A stretch of 64,000 bases of DNA from Cyanomargarita calcarea GSE-NOS-MK-12-04C (GCA_019359595.1 JAHHGZ010000025.1:1-64000); one strand, 5' to 3'. Counted from the first letter of the stretch, positions 8,151-18,556 are shown. Numbers and translations: made by a program. Notes: generated by a model from the sequence alone, not told the origin.

Positions 8151-9470
8151 CTACTCATTCATATTGCGATAAGTTGCAACAGCAGAAGGTGATATCCGAT
8201 TTAAGTATCTGAAAATCCAGTATTTAAACATGGTATCTAAAATTACTGGGAAAGTGGCAATAAATAAGGAGATTAAACTGCGACTTTCTGGTAATCCCCA
8301 ATGTCGCGATAAACTTTCGAGAATTACTTCCCAACCGTGTGGAGAATGGAATCCGACAAATATATCAGTAAATAAGATAATAATAAAAGCTTTAGCGCTG
8401 TCACTCAAGCCATAAACAAAATGGTCAAAGAAATCTTTTAGCACCGCGATGGAAGGTTTGCTAATCACCAAAAGCCATATGAAAGCAACAACAGACAAAA
8501 TATCACACAAAACGTTTTTGATAGCGCCAGCACTTTCAGAACGAAATTCTATAGCAATTTCTCGCGCTTGTTCTTTGACGCGAGTTTCTATCTCTTCGTC
8601 AGACAGTGGTTTTTGAATACTAACTAAGTTTTGAAACTTGATTTTTTCTTCATACATTTCCAATTTTTCTAATGCTTCTTCTTTCATTTCATTGTTGAGA
8701 AATATCACCATTTGATGAGGAACTCTGGCCCGGTCAATCAATGGGCCAACTACCAGAGCTTTTGATAGCTGATGAGTCAAAATTGGGACTATAATTATTA
8801 GTAAAATAAACCTAACAGATATGAGTGTTCGTCTTTGAGTATGGCGAAAATTTTGAACAACATCTTGTTCGGAGTTGGGGTCTAATTCCAGTTGTAGCCT
8901 TGTGATGGTACTAAAAATGGAACGAGGTAATACACCGGTTGTATTTGCTTTACTCCGTGGCTTTTTGTGGAAATTAGTGGATAGATTTTGTGATTTTGTT
9001 TGAATTGTTCCTGAGTCAACTGGGGCAATCGCAGCTTGAGGAGGAAAATCTTGAGAAGTTATTTCATTATCAAAATGGGTGTATTTGGCGGTGATATTAT
9101 CAATGACTCTTAATTTTTCCAGAATCAAATCAAGACTGGGATATTCTACGCCATATTTTATAGCAACTTTTTGGTTAGATTCATTCAGAAAATAACGACT
9201 TAAGCGAAATTCTGTTAGCCTCATCCGAGCATTTTTTAACAATTTTCTCAGGTCTGACTCAAAATAATCCATGACACTGCCACTATATGTGGTTGAATCA
9301 AAGTCTATTTTATTACCATCAAAATGCTCGTCTTCTATTGCCTTAATCTCTAATGCCGCTTTGTAAGCTTCATCTAAGGAACGCGCTGGTGTCCGTAAAT
9401 ACCACTGATAAGCTGCTAATAAAAAAGGATAGATTTTTTGGCTAAAAACAGAGTTATTCATCGTTGGCAA
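8151..9470 (-). CDS. pxcA: Proton extrusion protein PxcA (CemA homologue)
   Basis: A 439-residue membrane protein. The long soluble N-terminal region (about 1-205) includes RTPARSLDEAYKAALEIKAIE. It is followed by four hydrophobic segments at about 214-238, 318-337, 360-378 and 394-418. The C-terminal CemA core reads LFTDIFVGFHSPHGWEVI, GLPESRSLISLFIATFPVI and DTMFKYWIFRYLNRISPSAV, the family hallmark. PxcA is needed for light-induced proton extrusion and affects pH and CO2 uptake in cyanobacteria. The length matches Synechocystis PxcA. It is convergent with the bioA/decarboxylase remnant and divergent from the next gene. Confidence 0.9.
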   Translation of the reverse strand: MPTMNNSVFSQKIYPFLLAAYQWYLRTPARSLDEAYKAALEIKAIEDEHFDGNKIDFDSTTYSGSVMDYFESDLRKLLKNARMRLTEFRLSRYFLNESNQKVAIKYGVEYPSLDLILEKLRVIDNITAKYTHFDNEITSQDFPPQAAIAPVDSGTIQTKSQNLSTNFHKKPRSKANTTGVLPRSIFSTITRLQLELDPNSEQDVVQNFRHTQRRTLISVRFILLIIIVPILTHQLSKALVVGPLIDRARVPHQMVIFLNNEMKEEALEKLEMYEEKIKFQNLVSIQKPLSDEEIETRVKEQAREIAIEFRSESAGAIKNVLCDILSVVAFIWLLVISKPSIAVLKDFFDHFVYGLSDSAKAFIIILFTDIFVGFHSPHGWEVILESLSRHWGLPESRSLISLFIATFPVILDTMFKYWIFRYLNRISPSAVATYRNMNE

Positions 9471-9548
9471 TCATCCAGCATGATTTGGTGATTTTTAACC
9501 CGAAGTTAATGTACGAGTTATACTAGCAAATTCACAAGGAGTCGGTTT

Positions 9549-11807
9549 GTGGTTTCTAATTCCCTTTGGATTGTTGGTCCTAGCCGGAGTGGTAAGACTA
9601 ATTGCTTAGTAGAGCAATTCTGTAATTGGGTGCAAAGCAAAAATTCAGGCTATGAATTATTTTATACTAGAAAACCTGACAAAAAAAGTAGCGTTGGCAC
9701 ACCAAAGGGTTTTACTTTAAATCAAGCGGAACCAGGAGTTTTAGTCTTTGCGGCCAATGACGATAATCGACGGGAATTGGTAGATAGAATTGTTACCGCG
9801 ACTCAGGGGAAATATCCGGTACGAGGTAAAACCCCATTAGGCTTTTTTCAGGATGAAGTGATTCTATTTTGGCCTTTGCTGATTGAGTCGTTGAAGTTAA
9901 AGGCGCAATTTCCGGTGAGACTGCGGCCAGAAACTGAGCAAGAATTAGCAACTAAGCTTTGGCGTCCTCGGTTAAACGAGGAGGTTTTACGGGGGTTGGG
10001 TGGTGTGAATGAGTCCCGAGGGGTGCGTCGTATCTTAGACTTACTACAGTTAGCGGCAATGAGTGGCACGCCAGTTGAAGACATTGCCAGGGTTTTGACA
10101 ACAGCATTACCTCAACAGGACGACAGCACAAATCTGGAGCCGGAATTTTTGGCATCTTTATTGCTAGATTGGCGCAACTGGTGTTTAGAGCGGGGGTTGT
10201 TAACTTACGGGATAATTATTGAACTCTGGAGCCAGCATTTATTAACCCATCCCAATTATCTTTCTCACCTTGCTAAACGCTATCAGGCAGTATTGGCGGA
10301 TGACGTGGGCGATTATCCTACCGTAGCACGTTACCTGTTTGACTTTCTACTGGAGGGTGGTGGTATGGGCGCATTTAGTTACAATCCTGATGGGATAGTG
10401 CGTTTGGGATTGGGAGCAGATCCTAATTACTTGGAGGGGTTATCTGAGCGTTGTCAGGTAGTAACTTTAACTGCGCCACCTCTATTGAGCCTTGCAGACA
10501 CACTAACTGCGTCGATGGTGCAATTAATCGCACAGCCGATGCAAGAAGCCTTGCCCACCTCGGTGCAGTCAATTCAAACTACCTCCCGCGCTCAACTGTT
10601 GCGGCAAACAGCGGAGTTAATTGCATCAGCGATTAATGAGGGGTTAGTGGAAGCAGATCAAGTGGCGGTAATTGCACCAGGTTTGGATGCGATCGCTCGT
10701 TATACATTGATAGAAATTCTCAGCAAACAAAATATCAAAGTCGAATCCTTAAACGACCAGCGTCCGCTAATTAGTTCGCCGATTATTCGCGCCTTACTGA
10801 CCGTATTGGCGCTAGTTTATCCCGGCTTAGGACGCTTAGTAGACAGGGATGCTGTAGCAGAGATGTTAGTCGTATTGAGTAGGGGAATGGCAGAGGGGGA
10901 AACTGCATCAAATTCTGCCCATCACCCAATCATAGATCCAGTACGCGCCGGATTAATTGCAGATTACTGTTTCAGTCCGCATCCAGAACGCCCGAATTTG
11001 CTGCCCGTGACCGCATTTGACCGCTGGGATAGACTGGGTTACAGTGCGACTACAGCCTATGGCGAGATATTAAAATGGTTAGAAAAACAGCGATCGCAAC
11101 AAGAACAGTATTTAATTCCCAGTCCGATTTCCCTCCTCTACCTAGCAATTCAGGATTTTCTATGTAAGGATATTAATCCACCTTACGAGCAACTGGCAGT
11201 CCTGCGGGAATTACTGGAAACAGCCCAACATTACTGGCAAATTGATACAAGGCTGCGCCAAAGCATTTCCGTAGGAGAGGGACAAGGGGGAAATCAAACT
11301 CCTAGCTCCACCCCTGCGGGGAAGCAAGCTACACTCCTAACTCCTCACTCTAAACTCAGCAATACCATCGCCGAATTTATCCAACTGCTAAGACGTGGCA
11401 CCATCACCGCCAATCCTTACCCGGTGCGTCCTGTAGGATTGGCATCTTCATCTGTCACATTAGCAACAATCTTCCAATACCGCTCCAGCAGGCGTTCTCA
11501 CCGCTGGCATTTCTGGCTGGATGCAGGTTCATCACTGTGGGCAAAAGGCGGTGCGGCCACCCTATTCGGTGCCCCATTCTTCCTACAACACAGGTTCGGA
11601 CAACCTTGGACAGCAGAAGATGAAAACTTGGCAGACGAACAACGGCTACGGTGGATTTTAGCAGATTTGCTGGGACGTGTATCCCAAAAAATTTATCTCT
11701 GCCACAGTGAGTTAGCTGTCAACGGACAAGAACAACTCGGTCCTCTGTTACCATTAGTGAATGCCTGCGTATTGGTTCAGGCTAAAGCATATGGAGTAGA
11801 AGGCTAG
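9549..11807 (+). CDS. AddB/RecB-like P-loop recombination protein
   Basis: A 752-residue protein starting at GTG, supported by an ideally placed AAGGAG 7-8 bases upstream. A Walker A motif GPSRSGKT lies at residues 10-17, and an acidic motif-II-like segment AVLADDVGDYPTVARYLFDF near residues 247-266 replaces the usual DEAQD box. Later sections (TASMVQLIAQPMQ, RAQLLRQTAELIASAI, VEADQVAVIAPGLDAIARYT) match the organisation of UvrD-superfamily AddB/RecC-like proteins, where a degenerate helicase acts with a nuclease partner. No iron-sulfur nuclease domain is evident. Its role may be double-strand-break processing, inferred from resemblance only. It ends before a short spacer to the catalase-like gene. 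Confidence 0.6.
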   Translation: MVSNSLWIVGPSRSGKTNCLVEQFCNWVQSKNSGYELFYTRKPDKKSSVGTPKGFTLNQAEPGVLVFAANDDNRRELVDRIVTATQGKYPVRGKTPLGFFQDEVILFWPLLIESLKLKAQFPVRLRPETEQELATKLWRPRLNEEVLRGLGGVNESRGVRRILDLLQLAAMSGTPVEDIARVLTTALPQQDDSTNLEPEFLASLLLDWRNWCLERGLLTYGIIIELWSQHLLTHPNYLSHLAKRYQAVLADDVGDYPTVARYLFDFLLEGGGMGAFSYNPDGIVRLGLGADPNYLEGLSERCQVVTLTAPPLLSLADTLTASMVQLIAQPMQEALPTSVQSIQTTSRAQLLRQTAELIASAINEGLVEADQVAVIAPGLDAIARYTLIEILSKQNIKVESLNDQRPLISSPIIRALLTVLALVYPGLGRLVDRDAVAEMLVVLSRGMAEGETASNSAHHPIIDPVRAGLIADYCFSPHPERPNLLPVTAFDRWDRLGYSATTAYGEILKWLEKQRSQQEQYLIPSPISLLYLAIQDFLCKDINPPYEQLAVLRELLETAQHYWQIDTRLRQSISVGEGQGGNQTPSSTPAGKQATLLTPHSKLSNTIAEFIQLLRRGTITANPYPVRPVGLASSSVTLATIFQYRSSRRSHRWHFWLDAGSSLWAKGGAATLFGAPFFLQHRFGQPWTAEDENLADEQRLRWILADLLGRVSQKIYLCHSELAVNGQEQLGPLLPLVNACVLVQAKAYGVEG

Positions 11808-11860
11808 GCTAGAAAATTCTTAATTTTTCTTTTTCCACCTCTTAACCCCCCAATGTTTAT

Positions 11861-12931
11861 ATGCAAATTTCATCCGTCAACTTAGAACTGGGTAAGGAAT
11901 ATCCACCCGCAGATGAAGCATCTGCCATCGAAGTAATCGAACGCATTAGCATAGAGCAAGTTCAGCGAAACTACCAAACAGGAGAAAAACCAGTCCGACG
12001 TGATGCTCACGCCAAACATCATGGTTGTGTTAGGGCAGAATTTATCGTTGAATCCAACCTACCCGAAGAAATGAAAATTGGCGTTTTCAAAGAGCCTGAA
12101 AAAAAATTCACTGCTTGTATTCGCTTCTCCAATGGCTCAGGTAATTCCCAATCTGATTTAAAAGGGGATGCTCGTGGTATGGCAATTAAACTCCTCGGTG
12201 TAGAAGGCGAAAAACTATTGCCAGACGAAAAGAATACTCAAGACTTTGCCACCATCAACCATCCAGTCTTCTTTATTCGGAACGTCCAAGACTATATTGA
12301 CTTTTTTACTGCGATTGAATCCGCAAAGGGTAAGCCGCCATTGAAGTTTTTCTTCCCCAGTTACAATCCGTTAAAATGGCGCTTGCATGAGTTTATGATT
12401 ACTAGGTCAATCAGAAGTAAAAAAGTAGTTAGCCCGCTGGAAATTCAATATTGGAGTACGACCCCATCTAAATTTGGTTCAAGAGCAATTAAATTCTCTG
12501 TTAAACCCCATGTAGATAATGCTTTGCATAGGTCAATTTCTGATTCGGAAAATTATCTTCGTGAAGCTATGGTGGAACATTTAAATAGCAAACAAGCTGG
12601 TTTCGATTTTTTAATTCAGTTCCAGACTGATGTTGCTCAAATGCCGATTGAAGATTCAACTATTGAGTGGAAATCTCCTTATCACAAAGTGGCTACTATC
12701 AAGATTCCTCCTCAGAGCTTCGATTCACCCGAACAAATGGAATTTTGCGAGAATCTGTCCTATACCCCGTGGCATTCATTGTCAGATCATCAGCCACTAG
12801 GGGGAGTCAACCGCGCTCGGAAGCCAGTCTATGAATCAATTTCTAGACTGCGGCATGAATTGAACGGTGTTTCTAGGCAAGAACCCACTATAGAAGAATT
12901 TTCTTCACTTTTTCCTTATCTGGAAGGTTGA
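11861..12931 (+). CDS. Catalase-like haem protein
   Basis: A 356-residue protein with the catalase-superfamily core: the distal His region RRDAHAKHHGCVRAEF, then ACIRFSNGSGNSQSDLKGD and ARGMAIKLLGV, and TQDFATINHPVFFIRNVQDY. It is shorter than monofunctional catalases and matches the small catalase-like group (y4iL type, related to the allene-oxide-synthase haem domain). It probably acts as a peroxidase or organic-peroxide processor rather than a true catalase; the proximal Tyr region is not obvious to me. It lies 53 bases after the AddB-like gene, with msrA next, a plausible oxidative-stress grouping. Confidence 0.75.
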   Translation: MQISSVNLELGKEYPPADEASAIEVIERISIEQVQRNYQTGEKPVRRDAHAKHHGCVRAEFIVESNLPEEMKIGVFKEPEKKFTACIRFSNGSGNSQSDLKGDARGMAIKLLGVEGEKLLPDEKNTQDFATINHPVFFIRNVQDYIDFFTAIESAKGKPPLKFFFPSYNPLKWRLHEFMITRSIRSKKVVSPLEIQYWSTTPSKFGSRAIKFSVKPHVDNALHRSISDSENYLREAMVEHLNSKQAGFDFLIQFQTDVAQMPIEDSTIEWKSPYHKVATIKIPPQSFDSPEQMEFCENLSYTPWHSLSDHQPLGGVNRARKPVYESISRLRHELNGVSRQEPTIEEFSSLFPYLEG

Positions 12932-13071
12932 TCTGTCAAGTGACCGTTCGTTCTATTTATGCTACATTGTGGATCGGAATTTACACCCGCTCATACTACA
13001 AACGCGATCGCTCTTCTTGTTTAGAATATTAAGTAAAGTAAATATAGTTTTCACAAATAGAGTTACAAACA

Positions 13072-13728
13072 ATGGCGATATTTGGATTTGGTAAGAAATC
13101 AGCCCTACCCACCCGTGAAGAAGCTTTGCCAGGAAGGGCGCAAGCGATGCCAGTACCTGCCCAACATTATGTTAATGGCAATCCTTTAAAGCCGCCTTTT
13201 CCAGCGGGTATGGAAACAGCGATGTTTGGCATGGGGTGCTTTTGGGGTGCAGAACGTAAATTCTGGCAACTGGATGGCGTTTTCAGCACTTCAGTGGGTT
13301 ATGCTGCTGGCATTACTCCCAACCCCACATATAAAGAAGTATGTTCTGGCATGACTGGTCATAACGAAGTAGTATTCGTTGTGTATGACCCGAATGTAAT
13401 TAGTTACGAAAAATTGCTCAAAGTCTTTTGGGAAAGTCACAACCCCACCCAAGGGATGCGTCAGGGTAATGACTCTGGAACTCAATATCGGTCGGGAGTT
13501 TATGTGTATTCTGAAACGCAAAGAAAGTTAGCTGAAGCGTCACGGGATGCCTATCAAAAAGCCATCACTGCTGCTGGCTACGGTAATATTACCACCGAAA
13601 TCCTTGATGTAAGTGAGTTTTATTACGCCGAAGATTACCATCAGCAGTATCTGGCAAAAAATCCTGGTGGATATTGCGGTTTAGGCGGGACAAATGTCGC
13701 TTGTCCGGTTGGGATAGCTCAATCTTAA
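13072..13728 (+). CDS. msrA: Peptide-methionine (S)-S-oxide reductase
   Basis: A 218-residue MsrA with the active-site motif GMGCFWGAE (catalytic Cys56), followed by [52 protein letters not shown] and [20 protein letters not shown]. The C-terminal Cys in GGYCGLGG and Cys in VACP can resolve the active-site disulfide with thioredoxin. It repairs oxidised methionine. About 45 N-terminal residues precede the core, usual for the longer cyanobacterial and plant type. It has its own upstream spacer of 140 bases containing a HIP1 site. Confidence 0.95.
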   Translation: MAIFGFGKKSALPTREEALPGRAQAMPVPAQHYVNGNPLKPPFPAGMETAMFGMGCFWGAERKFWQLDGVFSTSVGYAAGITPNPTYKEVCSGMTGHNEVVFVVYDPNVISYEKLLKVFWESHNPTQGMRQGNDSGTQYRSGVYVYSETQRKLAEASRDAYQKAITAAGYGNITTEILDVSEFYYAEDYHQQYLAKNPGGYCGLGGTNVACPVGIAQS

Positions 13729-13736
13729 GTTCTTAC

Positions 13737-13845
13737 CTAGTACTCCACCGCACTCGCTATGACAGGTACATTTTTCGTAGACGCATTGGTGTTCGGTTAA
13801 TCCAGGCTGTGGTCACCCACCATAGCGAGTGCTGTGGAGTACTAG
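13737..13845. repeat. Inverted-repeat element (MITE-like), 109 bp
   Basis: Arms of 25 bases, 13737-13761 and 13821-13845, are complementary with one mismatch (CTAGTACTCCAC... against ...GTGGAGTACTAG). The 59-base interior has no ORF. It lies directly after msrA and could also act as a terminator when transcribed. Confidence 0.8.
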
Positions 13846-13884
13846 TAGTCTGTGTCAAAAGTTCTGATCGGTTGGGACGATTAA

Positions 13885-13996
13885 GCCCCTGCCCCAATTC
13901 AAAGGGGAGAATAAAATTCAAAGTTGAACATGCTTGGGGAGCCACTGCGTTGGGTGGCTCTGCCGACTTGTAGTATGTGGCGTGGATTTAGGGGGC
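13885..13996 (+). repeat. Dispersed repeat, copy B
   Basis: Same element as at 3700-3815 but inverted: it shares CCCCAATTCAAAGGGGAGA (also in copy C), GGAGCCACTGCGTT, GGCTCTGCCGACTTGTAG and the terminal GTGGCGTGGATTTAGGGGGC. The left end is eroded (GCCCCTGCCCC). Confidence 0.85.
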
Positions 13997-14024
13997 TGCG
14001 TAAGTCCTGGGGAATTTAGAACAC

Positions 14025-16565
14025 TCAAAACTTAAAATTAGCATTTTCTGGAATATATTCTTCCAGTTCAATCTTGATTCCATCAACATTCCAAATTTCT
14101 TGGCAATATTCCCGAATTGCCCGGTCTGAGGAAAATTTGCCCATGCGTGCGGTGTTCAGAATAGACATCTTTATCCAGTTGTCTTTATCGTTATAAGCTT
14201 GACTGACTTTATCTTGACAAACTACGTAAGATTGATAGTCTGCTAACAACATAAATGGGTCATTCGATAACAACTTGTCAACCAATGGTTTAAACAAGTT
14301 AGTATCATATGGAGAAAAATGGCCCTCAGAAATCAGGTCAATTACTTTTTTTAACTCCGAATTGGAATGATAGTAATCCCAAGGATGATAGCCCTGAGAT
14401 TTATATTCAGAAACTTCATTATTTGTCAATCCAAATAGAAAGAAATTTTCTGCTCCCACACTATCGCGAATTTCAACGTTGGCACCATCGAGAGTACCAA
14501 TAGTTAATGCCCCATTCATCGCAAATTTCATGTTACCTGTACCTGAAGCTTCCAATCCAGCAGTGGAAATTTGTTCTGAGAGGTCGGCTGCTGGATAAAT
14601 TCTTTGGCTGTTGGTGACGTTGTAGTCAGGAAAGAAAACAACTTTTAAGCGATCGCTCACATCTGGGTCATTATTGATTACTTCAGCTACGGAGTTAATT
14701 AGTTTAATAATTAACTTTGCCATGTGGTAACCGGGAGCGGCTTTTCCGGCAAAAATAAAGGTTCGAGGGGTAATATCTAAGTTAGGGTTATCTTTAATGC
14801 GGTTGTAAAGAGTGATGATATGCATCACATTTAAATGTTGCCGCTTATACTCGTGGATGCGTTTTACCTGAATATCAAATAAAGACTCAGGGTTAACTGT
14901 AATTCCCACAGCCTTGTAAATGCGATCGGCTAAATTTTGCTTGTTTGCTTGCTTGACTTGGTACCAAGCAGCCCGAAACTCAGAATCATCAGCAAATCCC
15001 TCAAGTTGTTGCAAATCTTCTAAAGATTTAACCCAGCTTTCCCCAATCTTGCTGGTAATTAATTTGGTTTGTCCGGGGTTACTTAAAGCTACAAAGCGAC
15101 GGGGAGTGACTCCGTTAGTTTTATTACTAAACTTCTCGGGGGAAAATTCGTAAAAATCTCGCAATACCGTTTCTTTGAGCAATTGGCTATGTAATGCAGC
15201 TACACCATTGATTGCGTGACTGCCAACACAAGCCAGGTGTGCCATGCGGATGTATCTTTCACCGCTTTCATCAACTAAAGACATCCGGGAAATGCGTTCC
15301 TCCTGATCCCCAAATTTCGAGCGCACTTGTTCGAGAAATCTATGGTTAATTTCGTAGATAATTTCTAAATGTCGGGGTAAAAGACTGCCAAACAGACTCA
15401 AAGGCCAGCGTTCCAAGGCTTCTGGCATTAAGGTGTGGTTGGTGTAGGCAAAGGTGTTTTGGACAACAGACCAAGCTGCTTCCCACTCCATCCCATACTC
15501 ATCTAACAACAATCGCATTAACTCAGCAACAGCGATCGCTGGATGGGTATCGTTTAACTGGATAGCAAATTTCTCGTGGAATTGCTCTAAAGGTAGATTT
15601 TGTCCAAACAGAATCCGGAACATATCTTGTAGGGAACAAGAAACAAAGAAAAATTGCTGTTCTAACCGCAGCATCTTACCCTCGATTTTTTCATCGTTGG
15701 GGTAAAGGACTTTTGTCAGGTTTTCTGAGACAATTTTTTGGTCAACAGCACCATAATAATCGCCTCGGTTAAAGGCTTCAAAATCAAATATTTCAGTAGC
15801 TTCAGACCTCCAAAGCCTAAGAGTATTTGCGGTGTTAACTTTGTAACCGAGAATTGGTGTATCGTAGGGAACACCCCTAACAGTTTGTTCGGGAAACCAA
15901 CGCACCCGATAGTGACCGCGTTCATCAGTATAGGGTTGGGTGTGACCGCCAAAATTTACCTTGACAGCCCACTCCGGACGGACAATATCCCAAGGATTGC
16001 CAAAACGCAACCACTTATCAGTAATTTCAACTTGCCAACCGTCTTTAATTTTTTGGTCAAAAATACCAAACTCATAGCGGATACCGTACCCCAGAGCCGG
16101 AATTTCTAAAGTTGCCAAAGAATCAATATAACAAGCAGCTAACCTACCCAAACCCCCATTTCCCAGCCCCGGTTCTTCCTCTTGTTCCAGCAAATCATCA
16201 AGTTTTAACCCCAATTGGGCGATCGCCTGGTTTACTTCATCGAAAATGCCCAAATTGATCAGGTTATTGCCTAGGTGAGGCCCAGTGAGGAACTCAGCAG
16301 ATAAGTAAGCAACTGTTCGTGAACCTCTTTCTGTATAGGTTACAGCAGTTTCCAACCAATGCTGCAACATGCGATCGCGTACAGTGTAAGCTAGCGCCAT
16401 GTAACAGTCGTTTTTGCTTGCAAGGGCAGGAAACTTACCTTGGATGTAAAAAAGGTTATCCAAAAAAGCTTGTTTCAGGGTTTCTATACTCAAACCAGTG
16501 CGATCGTCTTCAACTGTTATCTTATTTTCCTGTCTGGTACTCGCTGAAATATTTTCTTCTTGCAT
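14025..16565 (-). CDS. glgP: Glycogen phosphorylase
   Basis: An 846-residue GT35 phosphorylase. Diagnostic sections are AYLSAEFLTGPHLGNNLINL near residue 90, EEEPGLGNGGLGRLAACYID, LNDTHPAIAVAELMRLL, and the PLP-site region EASGTGNMKFAMNGALTIGT with the cofactor-binding Lys in GNMKF. It releases glucose-1-phosphate from glycogen in the cytoplasm. The length is normal for the family. The coding region is complete and stands alone, with a 485-base AT-rich spacer upstream. Confidence 0.97.
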   Translation of the reverse strand: MQEENISASTRQENKITVEDDRTGLSIETLKQAFLDNLFYIQGKFPALASKNDCYMALAYTVRDRMLQHWLETAVTYTERGSRTVAYLSAEFLTGPHLGNNLINLGIFDEVNQAIAQLGLKLDDLLEQEEEPGLGNGGLGRLAACYIDSLATLEIPALGYGIRYEFGIFDQKIKDGWQVEITDKWLRFGNPWDIVRPEWAVKVNFGGHTQPYTDERGHYRVRWFPEQTVRGVPYDTPILGYKVNTANTLRLWRSEATEIFDFEAFNRGDYYGAVDQKIVSENLTKVLYPNDEKIEGKMLRLEQQFFFVSCSLQDMFRILFGQNLPLEQFHEKFAIQLNDTHPAIAVAELMRLLLDEYGMEWEAAWSVVQNTFAYTNHTLMPEALERWPLSLFGSLLPRHLEIIYEINHRFLEQVRSKFGDQEERISRMSLVDESGERYIRMAHLACVGSHAINGVAALHSQLLKETVLRDFYEFSPEKFSNKTNGVTPRRFVALSNPGQTKLITSKIGESWVKSLEDLQQLEGFADDSEFRAAWYQVKQANKQNLADRIYKAVGITVNPESLFDIQVKRIHEYKRQHLNVMHIITLYNRIKDNPNLDITPRTFIFAGKAAPGYHMAKLIIKLINSVAEVINNDPDVSDRLKVVFFPDYNVTNSQRIYPAADLSEQISTAGLEASGTGNMKFAMNGALTIGTLDGANVEIRDSVGAENFFLFGLTNNEVSEYKSQGYHPWDYYHSNSELKKVIDLISEGHFSPYDTNLFKPLVDKLLSNDPFMLLADYQSYVVCQDKVSQAYNDKDNWIKMSILNTARMGKFSSDRAIREYCQEIWNVDGIKIELEEYIPENANFKF

Positions 16566-17080
16566 AATTTTATGAGTTCACTACTTCCAATTAATTAACG
16601 ATTATTGACTCAATTTAGAACAAATGCGCTTTTAAAAACGAGAAAAAAAACACGTTCCGTGAAAAGTTTATAATCAATTAATTAAGAATAGGTAAAGCTC
16701 AAATTATTTTTGACTGGACAAAAAAAGCAGATAGATAATTATGTTTAAAAAATTCTTTACTAATAAGCCTGAAAAACATCATAATATTTAGCGATTTTTT
16801 GGGAATAAACAACATTGTCGTCAACAATACTTGATTTGTTAACAGATGTTGAAATAGTATGATGTCAATCGGCAACATAATCCGTGTTTAATTTTGAGGT
16901 AAACGTTCAGTGGGAGCGCCCTTGAAGATACCCATTGCCTAATTAGTCCGTGAAGCCCAGATATTAGCTCAGGTTGCTGATGAAGACGTAATTGAGAGAT
17001 TATCTACTAGTATCTAGAGTCTAGCGAAGACAAAATCTGACACAAAAATCGTGGGCATTCTTGTAATCAGGGGACTAACT
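16566..17080. other. Intergenic, possible gene scrap
   Basis: AT-rich promoter space for glgP on the minus strand. Near 16948-17022 the plus strand reads LVREAQILAQVADEDVIERL before an in-frame TAG, with another stop just upstream. This could be a short decayed coding remnant of unknown origin. Confidence 0.3.
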
Positions 17081-17623
17081 GTGACGCTTGAAGAGTTATG
17101 GCAACAGAAAAGCGATCGAGAACTTGAAGTTGCTGCCAGAAAGATTACTGAATATACAGAAGAAGCTGAACAAGTAATACGTGCCGAAATACGTAAGCGT
17201 GGTATGCCTGAACCACCAACATTTATAAGAAATGCTATAAGAGATGCTCATGGGCTAACACCAGTCGCAAATCAAGAGACCGAAGATTATATAAGAGAGC
17301 AGATTAGGGCAATACATCAGGGAAGATGTCCTCGTTGTAGTGGTCATGGTCCGGTTGATGTGCATACATCGCATTGGGTTTGGTCACTAGTTTTTTTTAC
17401 ATATTGGGGAAGCAATTCACACATTTGCTGCCGTAAGTGCGGACGAGTTAAGCAAATAAAAGCTTGCTTGTTTTCATTCGTTTTAGGATGGTGGGGATTT
17501 CCTTGGGGGTTGCTGAAGACCCCAATTCAGATCATTCAAAATTTGATAGGGTTATTTGGTGGACCTAGCGATTCCAAACCTTCAGAAAATCTTTATCTCA
17601 TAGTTTATAAACAGTTGAAATAA
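17081..17623 (+). CDS. Zinc-ribbon membrane protein, unknown function
   Basis: The frame opens at GTG 17051, but GTG 17081 is preferred because AGGGGA stands 8-10 bases upstream; the protein is then 180 residues. The N-terminal half is charged and helical (LEELWQQKSDRELEVAARKI, EEAEQVIRAEIRKRG). The pairs CPRCSG and CCRKCG form a zinc ribbon split by a hydrophobic stretch (HWVWSLVFFTYW). A second hydrophobic segment (LFSFVLGWWGFPWGLL) follows and probably sits in the membrane. No close family is recognised. It stands alone. Confidence 0.65.
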   Translation: MTLEELWQQKSDRELEVAARKITEYTEEAEQVIRAEIRKRGMPEPPTFIRNAIRDAHGLTPVANQETEDYIREQIRAIHQGRCPRCSGHGPVDVHTSHWVWSLVFFTYWGSNSHICCRKCGRVKQIKACLFSFVLGWWGFPWGLLKTPIQIIQNLIGLFGGPSDSKPSENLYLIVYKQLK

Positions 17624-17839
17624 GATTCAGCAACACATTAAAACAGGAGTGTAGTCATTGCCGTATAGAGATGCTTGGTTAAGTACTAGCGACGGGAGAA
17701 CGGAAACGTTTTGACGAAGTTTTGAGTAATATTTTAATTTCTCAAATTCTCACTATGATTTTGGTTAAAAAATCAAAAATTCATAGGCACAAAGAGACTT
17801 CCGCAGGTAATGTAAAATCTCAAATACTTGAACTACAGT

Positions 17840-18556
17840 ATGCAAACAATCTGGATTGCAAGGCATGGAAATCGGCAGGATTATGTTGACCGCAACTGGC
17901 GTCGCACTGCACTTAAACCCTTCGATCCGAGCCTTTCTGCTGACGGTGCAGTGCAGGCTCAAAAATTAGCAGGTCGCTTGGTCGGTGAAAAAATTCGGCA
18001 TATTTTTGCTTCCCCAGCTTTCCGAACCTTAGAAACAGCAAATTACACCGCCGAAGCATTAAATTTGCCAATCAAGATTGAAGCAGGTTTAAGCGAATGG
18101 TCTAATTTTATTCACATCTGGTATGTTCGCCTTGATTGCTTGTGGGGTCATTTTCGCCAAACTTCCGTAGATTCTAAAGAGGAAAATCCTCGCAACTCTC
18201 CAGGTTCTATACTTCAATTAATGCCAGAAACATCAGCAATTAATTTATTACTTGAACGCTTTCCCCGAATTGATACTAGTTACACTTCGAGTGTCGTCCC
18301 AAAACGTATGGAAACTTGGTTTGAGTTGCGAGAAAGAGGACAAAAAACTATTAGACATTTAGCAGAAAACTACCCAGAAGACATCTTGATTATCAGCCAT
18401 ACTTCGGCTATCCGACCGATGGTTGCAGGATTAGTTAATAACTCACCTCCAATTAACTGTCCGTTGTGTAGTTTAATCAAACTTGTAGAAACAGATGATA
18501 AATGGATCGTGGAACTGAATGGGGATACAAAACATTTAACTAACCATTATTATTGA
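17840..18556 (+). CDS. Histidine phosphatase family protein
   Basis: A 238-residue protein from ATG 17840 (a TTG 12 bases earlier is less likely). The phosphohistidine motif RHG lies in TIWIARHGNRQDYVDR. SADGAVQAQKLAGRL, HIFASPAFRTLETA and the second catalytic His in ILIISHTSAIRPMVAGL complete the branch-1 pattern seen in SixA/phosphoglycerate-mutase relatives and eukaryotic UBASH3/TFIIIC-type phosphatases. The substrate is not predictable. Its 3' end overlaps the convergent kinase gene by 7 bases. Confidence 0.85.
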   Translation: MQTIWIARHGNRQDYVDRNWRRTALKPFDPSLSADGAVQAQKLAGRLVGEKIRHIFASPAFRTLETANYTAEALNLPIKIEAGLSEWSNFIHIWYVRLDCLWGHFRQTSVDSKEENPRNSPGSILQLMPETSAINLLLERFPRIDTSYTSSVVPKRMETWFELRERGQKTIRHLAENYPEDILIISHTSAIRPMVAGLVNNSPPINCPLCSLIKLVETDDKWIVELNGDTKHLTNHYY

